DNA of 64,000 nt, taken from MVRE01 sp015660965. GTDB taxonomy: Archaea > Halobacteriota > Methanomicrobia > Methanomicrobiales > Methanospirillaceae. Under the pieces are notes generated by a model, which did no database searches, was not told where the DNA came from, and saw only the letters and a program-made list of their open reading frames with translations. The position numbers and the translations under genes were made by a program. Positions 51,008 through 60,814 of the stretch are shown here, piece after piece (the first letter of the stretch is position 1; every line of letters starts with the position of its first letter). The DNA lies in contig JBEKCC010000006.1 of NCBI GenBank assembly GCA_050015095.1, positions 58,300 to 122,299 of the forward strand, given 5' to 3'.

Positions 51008-51452
51008 CCTTGCAAGTCAAAAAAGGATCGCATCATCAATCCTCAAGTGCGGAGTGAACCGAGTCTGGTTCAATCCTGAGAGACTCACAGATATCGAAAA
51101 TGCAATTTCACGAGAAGATCTAAGGGGTCTCATATCTGATGGTGCAATAAAAGCACAACAGAAAAATGGTATTAGCCGGGGTCGGGCACGAGCAAAGATG
51201 GCAAAAAGATCCTATGGTCACTGTAAGGGTCCTGGACGCCGGAAGGGTGCTGTTGGTGCACGTAATCCAAGAAAGAAATCATGGATCCAAAAGATCCGCG
51301 CTATCAGGAAAGCACTTGTTGCGTTACGCGATGCTGGAAGTATCGACTCACATATGTATCGAGTTCTCTATAGAAAAGCCGCCGGTGGACAGTTTAGGAG
51401 TGTTGCCCACATGAAAGCGCAATTGGAGATCCTATCAGGGAGGATGAAGTAA
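51000..51452 (+). CDS. rpl19e: Ribosomal protein L19e (eL19)
   Basis: 150 residues: MSDLASQKRIASSILKCGVN. KRSYGHCKGPGRRKGAVGAR and the long C-terminal helix are characteristic. Overlaps the rpl32e tail by 8 bp. Confidence 0.96.
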   Translation: MSDLASQKRIASSILKCGVNRVWFNPERLTDIENAISREDLRGLISDGAIKAQQKNGISRGRARAKMAKRSYGHCKGPGRRKGAVGARNPRKKSWIQKIRAIRKALVALRDAGSIDSHMYRVLYRKAAGGQFRSVAHMKAQLEILSGRMK

Positions 51453-51453
51453 C

Positions 51454-51978
51454 ATGGCAACAGGATCACGCTACTTCGTTCCATTCCGCAGACGTCGAGA
51501 AGGTAAGACCAATTATTACCAACGCACTAGATTAGTCGTCGCGGATGCCCCACGCATGGTGGTTAGAAAAACCAACAGACACATCATCATCCAGTTAGTC
51601 GCTTCAGAAATGGATGGCGATCGAACTCTTGTAGCAGCAAACTCATCAGAGCTTGCGCAATATGGCTACAAAGGTTCCATGTCGAGTACTCCGGCAGCAT
51701 ACCTTACCGGGCTATTGTTTGCCGTTAAGGCCAAAAAAGCACAATATTCGAGTGCAGTATTAGATATAGGTCTGAACCGAGCAACCCGAGGTGCCCGTGT
51801 CTTTGCAGCGTTAAAGGGGGCTGTGGATGCAGGTCTTATTGTACCACACGGCAAGGAAATCCTTCCGGATGACTCACGAATCAAAGGTGAGCATATCGCT
51901 GCATTCAACAAGACCGCAAAAGACATCGTAAAGAATATCGAACAGGTGGCAGACGCCATAAAAAAGGAGTTGGTGTAA
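51454..51978 (+). CDS. rpl18: Ribosomal protein L18 (uL18)
   Basis: 174 residues, archaeal type with a 5S rRNA-binding fold (RLVVADAPRMVVRKTNRHII). It starts 1 bp after rpl19e and abuts rps5. Confidence 0.96.
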   Translation: MATGSRYFVPFRRRREGKTNYYQRTRLVVADAPRMVVRKTNRHIIIQLVASEMDGDRTLVAANSSELAQYGYKGSMSSTPAAYLTGLLFAVKAKKAQYSSAVLDIGLNRATRGARVFAALKGAVDAGLIVPHGKEILPDDSRIKGEHIAAFNKTAKDIVKNIEQVADAIKKELV

Positions 51979-52596
51979 ATGGCATATGAAAAAGCAGAAT
52001 GGCGCCCGATCACCGGTCTGGGGAAACTCGTAGCCTCTGGAGAAATTAAAACCATTGATCAAGTCCTAGAAAGTGGCAGACCAGTTAAGGAACCTGAAAT
52101 CATTGATATGTTTCTCCCAGATCTGGAGGATGAAGTTCTCGACATCGCCATGATGCAACGAATGACCGACTCAGGCCGCCGAGTGCAGTTCCGTGCTGTT
52201 GTCATTGTTGGTAACAGGAATGGCTATATCGGGTTTGGTCAGGGTAAAGATGTCCAAGTCGGCGATGCTATCAAAAAAGCGATCATCAAGGCAAAGATGA
52301 ACATAATCAAGGTACGACGTGGATGTGGCAGCTGGGAATGTGGGTGTGATGTCAGCCATTCAATTCCGATGAAGGTTGAGGGTCATGCCGGAAGCGTCCG
52401 TATTATTCTTAAGCCTGCTCCTCAAGGGATAGGACTTGTGACAGGGGATATCAGCAAAAAAGTTCTCGAGCTTGCTGGTATTAAAGATGCATGGACATTT
52501 GCTCGCGGTCAGACACGTACTACTATAAACTTTGCAAAAGCGACTTTCAACGCACTCAAAAAAACCAATATGATCAGGTTAGGGGGATCGCCATAA
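51979..52596 (+). CDS. rps5: Ribosomal protein S5 (uS5)
   Basis: 205 residues. The double-stranded RNA-binding motif RVQFRAVVIVGNRNGYIGFG and KAKMNIIKVRRGCGSWECGC are visible. Directly coupled to rpl30 by 1 bp. Confidence 0.97.
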   Translation: MAYEKAEWRPITGLGKLVASGEIKTIDQVLESGRPVKEPEIIDMFLPDLEDEVLDIAMMQRMTDSGRRVQFRAVVIVGNRNGYIGFGQGKDVQVGDAIKKAIIKAKMNIIKVRRGCGSWECGCDVSHSIPMKVEGHAGSVRIILKPAPQGIGLVTGDISKKVLELAGIKDAWTFARGQTRTTINFAKATFNALKKTNMIRLGGSP

Positions 52597-53057
52597 TGTA
52601 CGCAGTTGTACAGGTGCGTGGCGTGGTGAATACACGCCGCGACATCAAAGACACACTAAAAATGCTCCGACTCCATCATATCAACCACTGTGTACTTGTT
52701 CCTGATACTCCCGAGAATCTTGGCATGATCCGAAAGGTCAAGGATTATGTAGCCTATGGCGAGGTAGATGCAGCGACAATCGAGACACTATTACGTACAC
52801 GGGGTCGTATAATTGGCGATTCAGCGCTTACAGATGAATATATCAAAGATAACTCAACCTTCAATGGCATTGCTGATTTCGCTAAAGCTCTTACCAAAGG
52901 TGACTGCAAACTTAGGGATCTTCCAGGTCTCAAACCGGTATTGCGTCTCCATCCACCAAGAAAGGGCTACAGAACAACAAAACGAACGTATGTGCAGGGA
53001 GGAGCGCTTGGCTATTATGGTCAAGAGATCAATACTCTCCTCTACAAAATGAGGTAA
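52596..53057 (+). CDS. rpl30: Ribosomal protein L30 (uL30)
   Basis: 153 residues, the long archaeal type: MYAVVQVRGVVNTRRDIKDT. The ATG at 52596 overlaps the rps5 stop. LHPPRKGYRTTKRTYVQGG is in the C-terminal extension. Confidence 0.95.
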   Translation: MYAVVQVRGVVNTRRDIKDTLKMLRLHHINHCVLVPDTPENLGMIRKVKDYVAYGEVDAATIETLLRTRGRIIGDSALTDEYIKDNSTFNGIADFAKALTKGDCKLRDLPGLKPVLRLHPPRKGYRTTKRTYVQGGALGYYGQEINTLLYKMR

Positions 53058-53062
53058 TAACA

Positions 53063-53491
53063 ATGCCGACGAACAAACGCTCAAAATATCGGGGTTCTCG
53101 GACGTGTGGGGGAGGAACTCACAAAAACCGTCGCGGTGCTGGAAATCGTGGGGGGCGGGGACGTGCCGGTATTAACGCCCACCACTTCGTTAAGTGGTAT
53201 TTGGAGTTCGGTGGTCCAGTCTTTGGTAAGGATGGTTTTGTCAATCAATCGCAAATAACAGTCACTACAATGGACATCGGTGTTATTGACCAGTTAGTAC
53301 CGTCACTACTTGCTCAAGGAATTGCCAAAAAAGAGGGAGATGCTATCATGATTAACACTGCCGATATGGGGATAGAAAAGGTTCTAGGAAGTGGCAGGGT
53401 TACAAAGAAACTGAACATCTCTTCACAGGCATTTTCCTCACAAGCCAAGGTAAAAATCGAAAAGATGGGTGGCAAGGCACTGGTTATTTAA
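53063..53491 (+). CDS. rpl15: Ribosomal protein L15 (uL15)
   Basis: 142 residues. Gly/Arg-rich N-terminus (RGSRTCGGGTHKNRRGAGNR) then the globular domain. It precedes secY by 24 bp, as in most prokaryotes. Confidence 0.97.
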   Translation: MPTNKRSKYRGSRTCGGGTHKNRRGAGNRGGRGRAGINAHHFVKWYLEFGGPVFGKDGFVNQSQITVTTMDIGVIDQLVPSLLAQGIAKKEGDAIMINTADMGIEKVLGSGRVTKKLNISSQAFSSQAKVKIEKMGGKALVI

Positions 53492-53515
53492 ACACCTTAC
53501 ATTTTTGGAGACACT

Positions 53516-54949
53516 ATGGGAGAACTGCTCGATCGAATGGAACCCCTGCTAGCTGCGATGCCAGCAGTCAAGAGCCCGGAAGGGCATGTCAACTTCAAAA
53601 ACAAATTGATGTGGACAGTTGCCGTCCTGATTCTGTATTTTGCACTTACCAACATACCTGTGTTTGGACTTGCTTCAAGCTCTCAAGATGTATTTTTATA
53701 CTGGCGAGCGTTACTTGCAGGAGCAAGTGGGTCGATTGTTCATCTTGGTATTGGACCGATCGTCACTGCGTCAATCGTCCTTCAGCTTTTAAAAGGTGCG
53801 GATATCCTTCAGATCGATACTTCTGAGGAGCGTGGGCAAGTCATGTACATGGGTCTGCAAAAGATCCTTATCATGGTCATGATTGTCGTAGAAGCAGCTC
53901 CCAATCTTGTCGGTGGGTTTATGCTCCCCGATCCTGTCATTGCCCAAAACTTTTTCGGTGGAAACTTGTTTGCAGTTTCATTACTAATATTCATCCAGAT
54001 CTGCATTGGAGGGTTCCTAGTTTTTCTTTTGGATGAAGTGGTAACAAAATGGGGTATTGGATCTGGGGTTGGTCTCTTCATCATCGCAGGTATATCCCAA
54101 GCACTTGTTAACGGTTTTATTAACTGGATACCGGTCAGTGACCCATATCCAGTAGGTTTTTTCCCACGTATTATTGCGATTGGGATGAACGGTGCTAGTT
54201 ATTTCCAGTACTTTGGAAAAGACACCCTTGCTTTCATCACAACAATTGCAATTTTCCTGATCATTGTTTATGTCGAATCAACAAGAATTGAAATTCCTTT
54301 GGCCCATTCACAAGTTCGCGGTGCACGGGCACGGTTCCCTGTAAAATTAATCTATGCCAGTGTTCTCCCAATGATTCTCGTTCGTGTCTTACAGGCAAAC
54401 ATTCAGATGGTCGGCATGTTTCTCTCTAATGTTGGAATAACGGTATTGGGTAAGTTTAGCGGCCAGCAACCTCAAAACGGGATTATGTACTTCCTTGCAC
54501 CGATCAACGGTCCTACGCAATGGATGTGGTGGATAACTGATCTTGGTCACCCTGCATGGGAGGTCATATTACGTCTTAGCGTTGATATCACATTCATGGT
54601 GGTTGGGGGAGCTATATTTGCACTTTTCTGGATCAAGACCGCAGGACTTGACTCAAAGGATGTCGCTCGCCAGATCCAGCTTTCGGGTATGTCCATCCCC
54701 GGCTACCGCCGAAATCTGCAGGTTCTCGAGAAATATCTTGACAGGTATATCCCCAAAGTTACAATAATTGGGGGTGTCTTCATCGGTATCCTTAGTGTCA
54801 TTGCAAACCTCTTTGGTGTTATTGGTGCAGTGAGTGGGACAGGACTATTACTAACAGTCAGTATTACTTATCGTTTGTATGAAGAAATTGCCAGTCAGCA
54901 AATCATGGAGATGTATCCGTTTATGCGGACATTCTTTGGCAAAGAATAG
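53516..54949 (+). CDS. secY: Preprotein translocase subunit SecY
   Basis: 477 residues, the channel-forming subunit with about ten transmembrane helices. Landmarks are GPIVTASIVLQLLKGADILQ near helix 2, KWGIGSGVGLFIIAGISQAL, the cytosolic loop RIEIPLAHSQVRGARARFPV-like and the terminal YEEIASQQIMEMYPFMRTFF. It exports the S-layer and other surface proteins made in this window. Confidence 0.98.
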   Translation: MGELLDRMEPLLAAMPAVKSPEGHVNFKNKLMWTVAVLILYFALTNIPVFGLASSSQDVFLYWRALLAGASGSIVHLGIGPIVTASIVLQLLKGADILQIDTSEERGQVMYMGLQKILIMVMIVVEAAPNLVGGFMLPDPVIAQNFFGGNLFAVSLLIFIQICIGGFLVFLLDEVVTKWGIGSGVGLFIIAGISQALVNGFINWIPVSDPYPVGFFPRIIAIGMNGASYFQYFGKDTLAFITTIAIFLIIVYVESTRIEIPLAHSQVRGARARFPVKLIYASVLPMILVRVLQANIQMVGMFLSNVGITVLGKFSGQQPQNGIMYFLAPINGPTQWMWWITDLGHPAWEVILRLSVDITFMVVGGAIFALFWIKTAGLDSKDVARQIQLSGMSIPGYRRNLQVLEKYLDRYIPKVTIIGGVFIGILSVIANLFGVIGAVSGTGLLLTVSITYRLYEEIASQQIMEMYPFMRTFFGKE

Positions 54950-54966
54950 TTGTAGAAAGGGAGAGT

Positions 54967-55539
54967 ATGGTCGGTAAGAAGGTAATCATTACAGGGGTTC
55001 CGGGCGTCGGAAAGACGACGGTTGTCAACGAGGCGTTGAAGAAACTCAAAACAGAAGGTATCGAATACCAATCGATTAACTTCGGTTCATTCATGTTTGA
55101 TGTCGCGAAAGGCGAGGGAATTGTGCATGACAGAGATCAGATGAGAACGCTCGATCGTTCTGTCCAAAAACGCCTACAACAACACGCAGCACAGGCAATT
55201 GCTAAAATATCTGGTAATGTATTAATTGACACACACGCTTCTGTAAAAACGCTAAATGGTTTCCTTCCTGGGCTTCCTGAATGGGTTTTACGAGAAATTA
55301 TGCCAGATCTTATTGTTCTTGTTGAAACCGATGAAGATCAGATTTTGATACGGCGACTCTCTGATGAAACGAGGAGCCGAGATCGTGAAGGTTCAAAAGC
55401 AATCGCCGAACATCAGCAGTACAATCGTGCAATTGCTGCATCTTATTCGATGCTCACTGGGTGCACGATCAAAATCGTAACAAACGCGGATTTCCTTGTT
55501 GATCGTGCTGCTGATGAGATGGCAGCTGTTCTCAGGTGA
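54967..55539 (+). CDS. adkA: Adenylate kinase, archaeal type
   Basis: 190 residues with P-loop GVPGVGKTT (7-15). The archaeal AdkA family lacks the bacterial lid zinc site; IDTHASVKTLNGFLPGLPEW is typical. It follows secY by 17 bp. Confidence 0.95.
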   Translation: MVGKKVIITGVPGVGKTTVVNEALKKLKTEGIEYQSINFGSFMFDVAKGEGIVHDRDQMRTLDRSVQKRLQQHAAQAIAKISGNVLIDTHASVKTLNGFLPGLPEWVLREIMPDLIVLVETDEDQILIRRLSDETRSRDREGSKAIAEHQQYNRAIAASYSMLTGCTIKIVTNADFLVDRAADEMAAVLR

Positions 55540-55543
55540 ATAA

Positions 55544-56185
55544 ATGGATTTTGGAAAAATCTGGGAAAAATACGGTCTTTATATTGCACTCGCCTTCATG
55601 ATGCTGATGATGTTCTCATACAGTATCACGTGGTTGAGATTGGGTGTAGGACACGAGATTGATCTGGTTTTCGCTCCACTTGTTGAAGATTTTAAGATCC
55701 CATTTTTCATCCTCATCGTTATCTTATCAGCAATAACCGGTTTGTATTCATCCATTATTCAGAAATACACTATTGATTACGACAAAATGTCAGAGGTTCA
55801 GGAACGGTTGAAAGAGTTCCAGAAAGAATACCGAGAAGCACAACTCTCGCAAGACGAAAAACGGATAAAAAAATTGGATGCAAAAAAAGATCGTGTCATG
55901 CGTGAACAAATGGAACTTTCCCAGCAACAGTTCAAACCAATGGCTTTTATCCTCGTTCTCACAGTTCCTATATTTTTTTGGCTGTTGTATAGACTGGGAC
56001 AGATCCACACAACAACCAACATGGCATATAATAACATGATTATGATTACCATGCCCTATACCGGGCTTCATAATCTTACAGATCCCGTTCTCTGGGTTTT
56101 TCCAGCTTGGATTGTGTGGTATATGATTTGTTCGTTGACCATCAGCCAAGTAATAAGAAAAGCTCTTAATATTGGAGGCATTTGA
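55544..56185 (+). CDS. DUF106 membrane protein (archaeal Oxa1/EMC3-like insertase)
   Basis: 213 residues. Helices at about 10-30, 50-70, 130-150 and 180-200, with a positively charged coiled-coil loop between the second and third (VQERLKEFQKEYREAQLSQD). DUF106 proteins are the archaeal members of the YidC/Oxa1/EMC3 membrane-insertase superfamily. Its position beside secY supports a role in membrane-protein insertion. The ATG lies 4 bp after adkA. Confidence 0.9.
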   Translation: MDFGKIWEKYGLYIALAFMMLMMFSYSITWLRLGVGHEIDLVFAPLVEDFKIPFFILIVILSAITGLYSSIIQKYTIDYDKMSEVQERLKEFQKEYREAQLSQDEKRIKKLDAKKDRVMREQMELSQQQFKPMAFILVLTVPIFFWLLYRLGQIHTTTNMAYNNMIMITMPYTGLHNLTDPVLWVFPAWIVWYMICSLTISQVIRKALNIGGI

Positions 56186-56715
56186 TGCGAATTACGGTGA
56201 GTGGGTTGCCTGGGAGCGGTACAACCTCACTCTCACAGTATCTCGCTGATCAACACGGTTTTGAAATGATCTCTGCAGGTGAAGTTTTCCGCCAGCTTGC
56301 AAAAGAGAATAACATGGAGCTTGCCGAATTCGGTAGGCTCGCAGAACAGAATCCTTCGTTTGATAGGATGATCGATGCACGGCAGAAAGAGATTGCATCC
56401 CAACGTGACCCCATCATAGTTGAAGGTAGATTATCTGGGTGGATGGTTGAGAACGCTGATCTTAAAGTCTGGTTGTTTGCCCCAATCGGATGCCGGATAA
56501 AGAGGATTGTATTTAGAGATCATGTCAGAGATGAAGAGACTGCAAAGCAGATTACCATTGAACGTGAGCGTTGTGAAGCAGAAAGGTATCGCACCTACTA
56601 TAACATTGATATAAACGATCTTTCTTTCTATCATTTAATACTCAATTCAGAGCATTGGGGAATACCAGCGCTTGGAGCAATTGTGAGCACTGCGATAGCA
56701 GGACTGAAAAAATAA
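56185..56715 (+). CDS. cmk: Cytidylate kinase
   Basis: 176 residues with P-loop GLPGSGTTS (7-15), then ISAGEVFRQLAKENNMEL and VEGRLSGWM. The start is the ATG at 56185 overlapping the DUF106 stop (TGATG). It phosphorylates CMP/dCMP, and is the last gene of the ribosomal cluster here. Confidence 0.94.
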   Translation: MRITVSGLPGSGTTSLSQYLADQHGFEMISAGEVFRQLAKENNMELAEFGRLAEQNPSFDRMIDARQKEIASQRDPIIVEGRLSGWMVENADLKVWLFAPIGCRIKRIVFRDHVRDEETAKQITIERERCEAERYRTYYNIDINDLSFYHLILNSEHWGIPALGAIVSTAIAGLKK

Positions 56716-56821
56716 GAAGATTATACTGTAAATTAGAAAAACTCCTTCCTATGGTTGTGAGACGATAATAAAAGATTTCCTCACTCGTATTGTTCATATA
56801 AGGTTCAAGGTAGGGATCACA

Positions 56822-57238
56822 TTGTCAGCTCCTATAGAAATTCGAATTGTTGATAATTGGGATATTAATGAAATTGTAGTTCTCTACCGTGTGGCGGGTT
56901 GGTGGAGAGAGGGGTATGAGTCTTCTTCTATCCCCCTTCTCATAAAAGGGAGTTTTATATTTGCTGTCGCCATTGATCTTGGAAAAGCGGTTGGCATGGG
57001 TCGTGTAATTTCTGATGGTATTTCGGATGGTTATATTCAAGATGTTGTGGTATTTCGAGAATACCGGAAAAAAGGTGTCGGAAAAAAGATTGTGTTAGCT
57101 CTTCTTGATGAATGCAAGAAGCGAGGTTTGGGGTGGATTGGGCTCATTGCCGAACCCAATTCAGAACAATTTTACCTCCCTCTGGGTTTCCGTAAATTGG
57201 AAGATTATGTGCCCCTAATTTATGAAAGGAGCGAGTAG
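56822..57238 (+). CDS. GNAT-family N-acetyltransferase
   Basis: 138 residues starting with TTG at 56822; no in-frame ATG precedes the core, and AGGTAGGG lies just upstream. The acetyl-CoA-binding motif A is VVFREYRKKGVGKKIVLALL, flanked by DGYIQDV and AEPNSEQFYLPLGFRKLED. The acceptor is unknown. It is directly followed by the DUF2156 gene and probably acts with it. Confidence 0.85.
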   Translation: MSAPIEIRIVDNWDINEIVVLYRVAGWWREGYESSSIPLLIKGSFIFAVAIDLGKAVGMGRVISDGISDGYIQDVVVFREYRKKGVGKKIVLALLDECKKRGLGWIGLIAEPNSEQFYLPLGFRKLEDYVPLIYERSE

Positions 57239-58129
57239 ATGTTATCAGCAGATGATTTTGTTCCAGTTACCCTTGATGACCGCACGTTCTTCAAACAACA
57301 TTATGCAAAATATCCCCAAACGCATAGCGACAATACTTTTACGAACATGGTCTGCTGGAACCATTTCGCTCATTACAGATATGCTGTTGTTAACGGCTCA
57401 GTAATATTATCAAGTACTATAGATGCAAAAACCCGTTTTCGTCCTCCTATAGGTCCCCGAGATCCAGATCTTTGTAAAACACTTATCCAACTTGCATTTC
57501 ATGAAGGAGATGAAGAACCGGTCGTGCTTATCGATCCAGACACGTGTTCGTGGATACGATCCATCTGCCCAAATCTATCCATTGTCTCTGATCGGAACAC
57601 TTTTGAATATGTATATAAAGCACGTGATCTTGCTGACCTTTCGGGTGGAAATTATCTCAGTATGCGTCGCCAATTAAACAAATTCAAGAGAAAATGTGCC
57701 TATTCAGTAGAATCAATAACAGCAGAGAATCGAGAGGAGGTAAAATATTTCCTTATTAAATGGTGTGAATGGAAAGGATGTGAGGGCGAACCGGTTCTCG
57801 CTCACGAAAAGGATGCCATTTTTTATGCTGTCGATCATTACATCGATCTGGGAATCTCTGGGCTTTTAATACGCGTTGATGATAATATCGGAGCGATCTC
57901 GTTATTTGAACCACTCAATGCTGATACAGCTCTCGTCCATTTTGAAAAAGGACTTCCAGATTGTGAAGGAATTTACAAGGCAATTAATTCTGAAACTGCA
58001 TCTGTGCTTTCACACGACTTTACTTATATTAACCGAGAGAGCGACCTTGGAATTCCTGGATTACGAGAGTCAAAGATGCGATACCATCCTCATCACATGG
58101 TCGAAGTCTATTCTATAAAACGGCAGTAG
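57239..58129 (+). CDS. DUF2156 (phosphatidylglycerol lysyltransferase C-terminal-like) protein
   Basis: 296 residues. FTNMVCWNHFAHYRYAVVNG near the N-terminus, LSGGNYLSMRRQLNKFKRKC in the middle and GISGLLIRVDDNIGAISLFE in the C-terminal GNAT-like half match the DUF2156 family, related to the acyl/aminoacyl-transferase domain of MprF. The role in archaea is uncertain: aminoacylation of a lipid or other substrate is an inference. It starts 1 bp after the GNAT gene. Confidence 0.8.
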   Translation: MLSADDFVPVTLDDRTFFKQHYAKYPQTHSDNTFTNMVCWNHFAHYRYAVVNGSVILSSTIDAKTRFRPPIGPRDPDLCKTLIQLAFHEGDEEPVVLIDPDTCSWIRSICPNLSIVSDRNTFEYVYKARDLADLSGGNYLSMRRQLNKFKRKCAYSVESITAENREEVKYFLIKWCEWKGCEGEPVLAHEKDAIFYAVDHYIDLGISGLLIRVDDNIGAISLFEPLNADTALVHFEKGLPDCEGIYKAINSETASVLSHDFTYINRESDLGIPGLRESKMRYHPHHMVEVYSIKRQ

Positions 58130-58161
58130 TGTCTAGATTATCTAAAGTTCCTTTTATTAAA

Positions 58162-58749
58162 TCAAACTAATAGCTTTATACCAGAGAATACAATTTTTAC
58201 AGCAATTGCTGCGACGAGCATGCCGAGTACTTTTCCCATTATATCCGTGACTACATCACCTAAAATTCGTTGTATATCAGCTGCAAAATAAAGAATTAAC
58301 CACGTCGCAACCAAAGAAAGGGTGATTGCAACAAATGGGATAAAGGTTCCATACCCATTAGCGAGGAGCATTACAGTAGTGATGGTTCCAGGTCCACAAA
58401 GAAGTGGTGTACCGATAACAACACCAGCCGCGGTTTTTGAATGGTCTTTACAATGTCCAATATCGATCCCAAGTGCTTCCTGCATCCCAAGTAAGAATAG
58501 GAGTAATCCACCTGCAATCTGAAAACTTGGTAAATTCAGTCCCAGAACATCAAAAATCGTTGTGTTAAAAAAAAGGAATAGATACATGAGTCCGCCAGCT
58601 ACTGCAACCGCAATAAATGCCTGCCGATGAATCTCCCTTGTGGTCTGCCCCTTGGTCATTGCAGCAAAGATGGGGACACTTAGTAGAGGATCAAGTATGA
58701 TGAAAAGGGCTGCAAAAGAATAAAGGATACTTGGAATGAGTTCTTGCAT
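58162..58749 (-). CDS. MarC-family membrane protein
   Basis: 195 residues, about six transmembrane helices. LFIILDPLLSVPIFAAMTKG at the N-terminus and GTPLLCGPGTITTVMLLANG are the two conserved MarC motifs. The family was once thought to be a multidrug exporter; its real function is unclear. Transcribed towards DUF2156. Confidence 0.88.
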   Translation of the reverse strand: MQELIPSILYSFAALFIILDPLLSVPIFAAMTKGQTTREIHRQAFIAVAVAGGLMYLFLFFNTTIFDVLGLNLPSFQIAGGLLLFLLGMQEALGIDIGHCKDHSKTAAGVVIGTPLLCGPGTITTVMLLANGYGTFIPFVAITLSLVATWLILYFAADIQRILGDVVTDIMGKVLGMLVAAIAVKIVFSGIKLLV

Positions 58750-58845
58750 AATGTATAGTAAATCTAAATTTGTCTCGTGGAATGAAAAATATACTCATCC
58801 CTTTTTGTCATATTATAGTTTTCAATAAAATAATTACTGCCCGTA

Positions 58846-60006
58846 TTAAACGATGAAATACATAAGTAGAATTGTTGTAGTTGATAGTATCCCAACAGCA
58901 GAGACAATTCGGTATTTTTGTAATGGATTCAGTACCCACGCTGTGACACAAAAAAAGACGTAGGGAATCAATGTCGTAATTACAGATATAGTTGCAAGCA
59001 AGTCAAAATGATTGGAATAGAGAAGTAGGATCCCGCTCAGGAAACTACCTGAAATAAGTGCAGCTACTGGTGTACCACGGTTCGAAAGGTCTCGAAATAA
59101 CGGGACTGAACATCTCATTGAAATATTCTGAAGAATTCGGGACGTTCCGATAATGTATGCATTCAAGGCAGAAAGCATCGCTACTATACCAATAACAGCG
59201 ATGAATGGTCCAGAGTTTTTATAGATAAGGCCTGAGGCAGTTGCAATAGGTGCAGGGGATTGGGCAAGAACCTTATATCCAACACTACCAATTAAAGAGA
59301 TGTTTAAAACTAAGTAAACTGTAACTACAATGGCCATCACGATGAGAAGTGCTCGGCTGATTATACGTATATCTTTTGTTTCTTCAATTGGAATGGCACT
59401 TATTTCAAACCCGGTAAATGGCCAGTAAACGATAATTACAGTTGCAAAGAGTGCTCCCGCACTTATTGGTGTGTTGGGGACAAGATTTGTGAAATTGACA
59501 AATGGAAGAAGAATTATTGCAATTACTACCAATGGGATAATTTTTATGAGTGTCAAGATATTTTCTGTAGTTCCTGAAAGAGAAATTCCGATGATATTAA
59601 TAAGACAGAAGCAGGTTAGGATGGCAATTTCGATTATGATAACATGACTTATGTTAAAATAGGTCATGTACTGGCCAATACCCGATGCAATTGTGGCAAC
59701 ACCAAAAATCGATGAGATTAGATAGAGAAGAACAATAGGGAGTGCAAGTTTAATCCCAAAAACAGATTCAAACATTGATAAAAAACTACCATTTTGGGTG
59801 AAATGCTTTGAGACATATGCGAGGGAAACAAGTACCGATGAAGCAGAAATCGCAACGATTACCCACGCAATAAGAGATGCCGGACCAGCAATTCTTGCCG
59901 CAATACCTGGAACAACAAAGATACCTGATCCAATGGTTCCCCCAACACCAAGACTTACGAGCTCAAAGAGACCGAGACCTCGTTTGTAGCTGGGGGTCTC
60001 TGTCAT
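58846..60006 (-). CDS. Amino acid permease (APC family)
   Basis: About 386 residues from the ATG at 60006; a TTG at 60030 would add eight residues. Eleven or twelve hydrophobic helices. The first contains LVSLGVGGTIGSGIFVVPGI, the substrate-binding glycine-rich stretch of APC transporters, and AGALFATVIIVYWPFTGFEI is the helix 6 motif. Substrate unknown. Confidence 0.88.
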   Translation of the reverse strand: MTETPSYKRGLGLFELVSLGVGGTIGSGIFVVPGIAARIAGPASLIAWVIVAISASSVLVSLAYVSKHFTQNGSFLSMFESVFGIKLALPIVLLYLISSIFGVATIASGIGQYMTYFNISHVIIIEIAILTCFCLINIIGISLSGTTENILTLIKIIPLVVIAIILLPFVNFTNLVPNTPISAGALFATVIIVYWPFTGFEISAIPIEETKDIRIISRALLIVMAIVVTVYLVLNISLIGSVGYKVLAQSPAPIATASGLIYKNSGPFIAVIGIVAMLSALNAYIIGTSRILQNISMRCSVPLFRDLSNRGTPVAALISGSFLSGILLLYSNHFDLLATISVITTLIPYVFFCVTAWVLNPLQKYRIVSAVGILSTTTILLMYFIV

Positions 60007-60222
60007 CAACAACTCACGCTCGAAATTCAATTACGTTTTTTTATCAATGAACGCATATCCCGTTTATCTGGTTGTAATTGAAATCTTTTGATTTATTTGT
60101 TGATATTATATCAGGATTGTATCGATCATAATACATATTATTAAGAAATTTCCATTCTCCATATAGTGGCTCTTATGTAGAATCTATCTTGGCATTAAGA
60201 GCTATTATTATGGAGAGATATA

Positions 60223-60705
60223 ATGGCTAAACTAGTAGCTAAAGTAAAAAAGGTCTCGGTTAAAAAGAAGTCAAAGACCATAAAAAAATCGAAAGCTACC
60301 GCAAGAAAGGTTGCAAAAATACCTGTTATTCGTCGATTCAAGTGTATGTACTGTAACTATGTCTACTCACCACTACGTGGTGAACCGCATAGGGGGATCC
60401 CTGAAGGTACAGAGTTTGAAGACTTACCCGACACCTATGTTTGCCCCATCTGTGGTGCGCAGGGAAAAGGTAAGCTTGGAAAATGGGCTTTCGAGGAATG
60501 GCTCCCCACCAAATACATCTGTTCTATCTGTGGTTATATTTACGATGAAGAACGCGGTGAACCACACCATGGGATCAAACCCGGCACAAAATTCGACGAT
60601 CTTCCGGATGATTATAAATGTCCTATCTGTGCACTTGATCCCAAAATTACTAAGTATTACGGGAAGGTCCTAAAACAGGGCTTCGATGCTATTGATATTC
60701 CTTAA
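60223..60705 (+). CDS. Double rubredoxin with Lys-rich N-terminal tail
   Basis: 160 residues. The first 38 residues are a basic, histone-like tail (KVKKVSVKKKSKTIKKSKAT). Two rubredoxin domains follow, each with a CxxC pair: Cys41/44 and 74/77, then Cys100/103 and 133/136 (FKCMYCNY, YVCPICGA; YICSICGY, YKCPICAL). Each would bind one Fe. Rubredoxins shuttle electrons, for example to oxygen- or peroxide-reducing enzymes. The tail is unusual and may bind nucleic acid or a membrane. A single gene with no redox partner adjacent. Confidence 0.9.
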   Translation: MAKLVAKVKKVSVKKKSKTIKKSKATARKVAKIPVIRRFKCMYCNYVYSPLRGEPHRGIPEGTEFEDLPDTYVCPICGAQGKGKLGKWAFEEWLPTKYICSICGYIYDEERGEPHHGIKPGTKFDDLPDDYKCPICALDPKITKYYGKVLKQGFDAIDIP

Positions 60706-60814
60706 ATCTTCCAATTTTATTTATTTTATTGAGGATAGATCCAAAATTTCTCATTCCTCTAAACCCTAACTATAAAGTCACCAGCGGTTTATTCTCTCTC
60801 AGGGTAGAAAGAAT

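Noticed and set aside
50572..51039. Minus-strand Phe-rich frame opposite rpl32e tail
   Set aside because: Complement of Lys codons gives Phe; it is an artefact of the Lys-rich tail.
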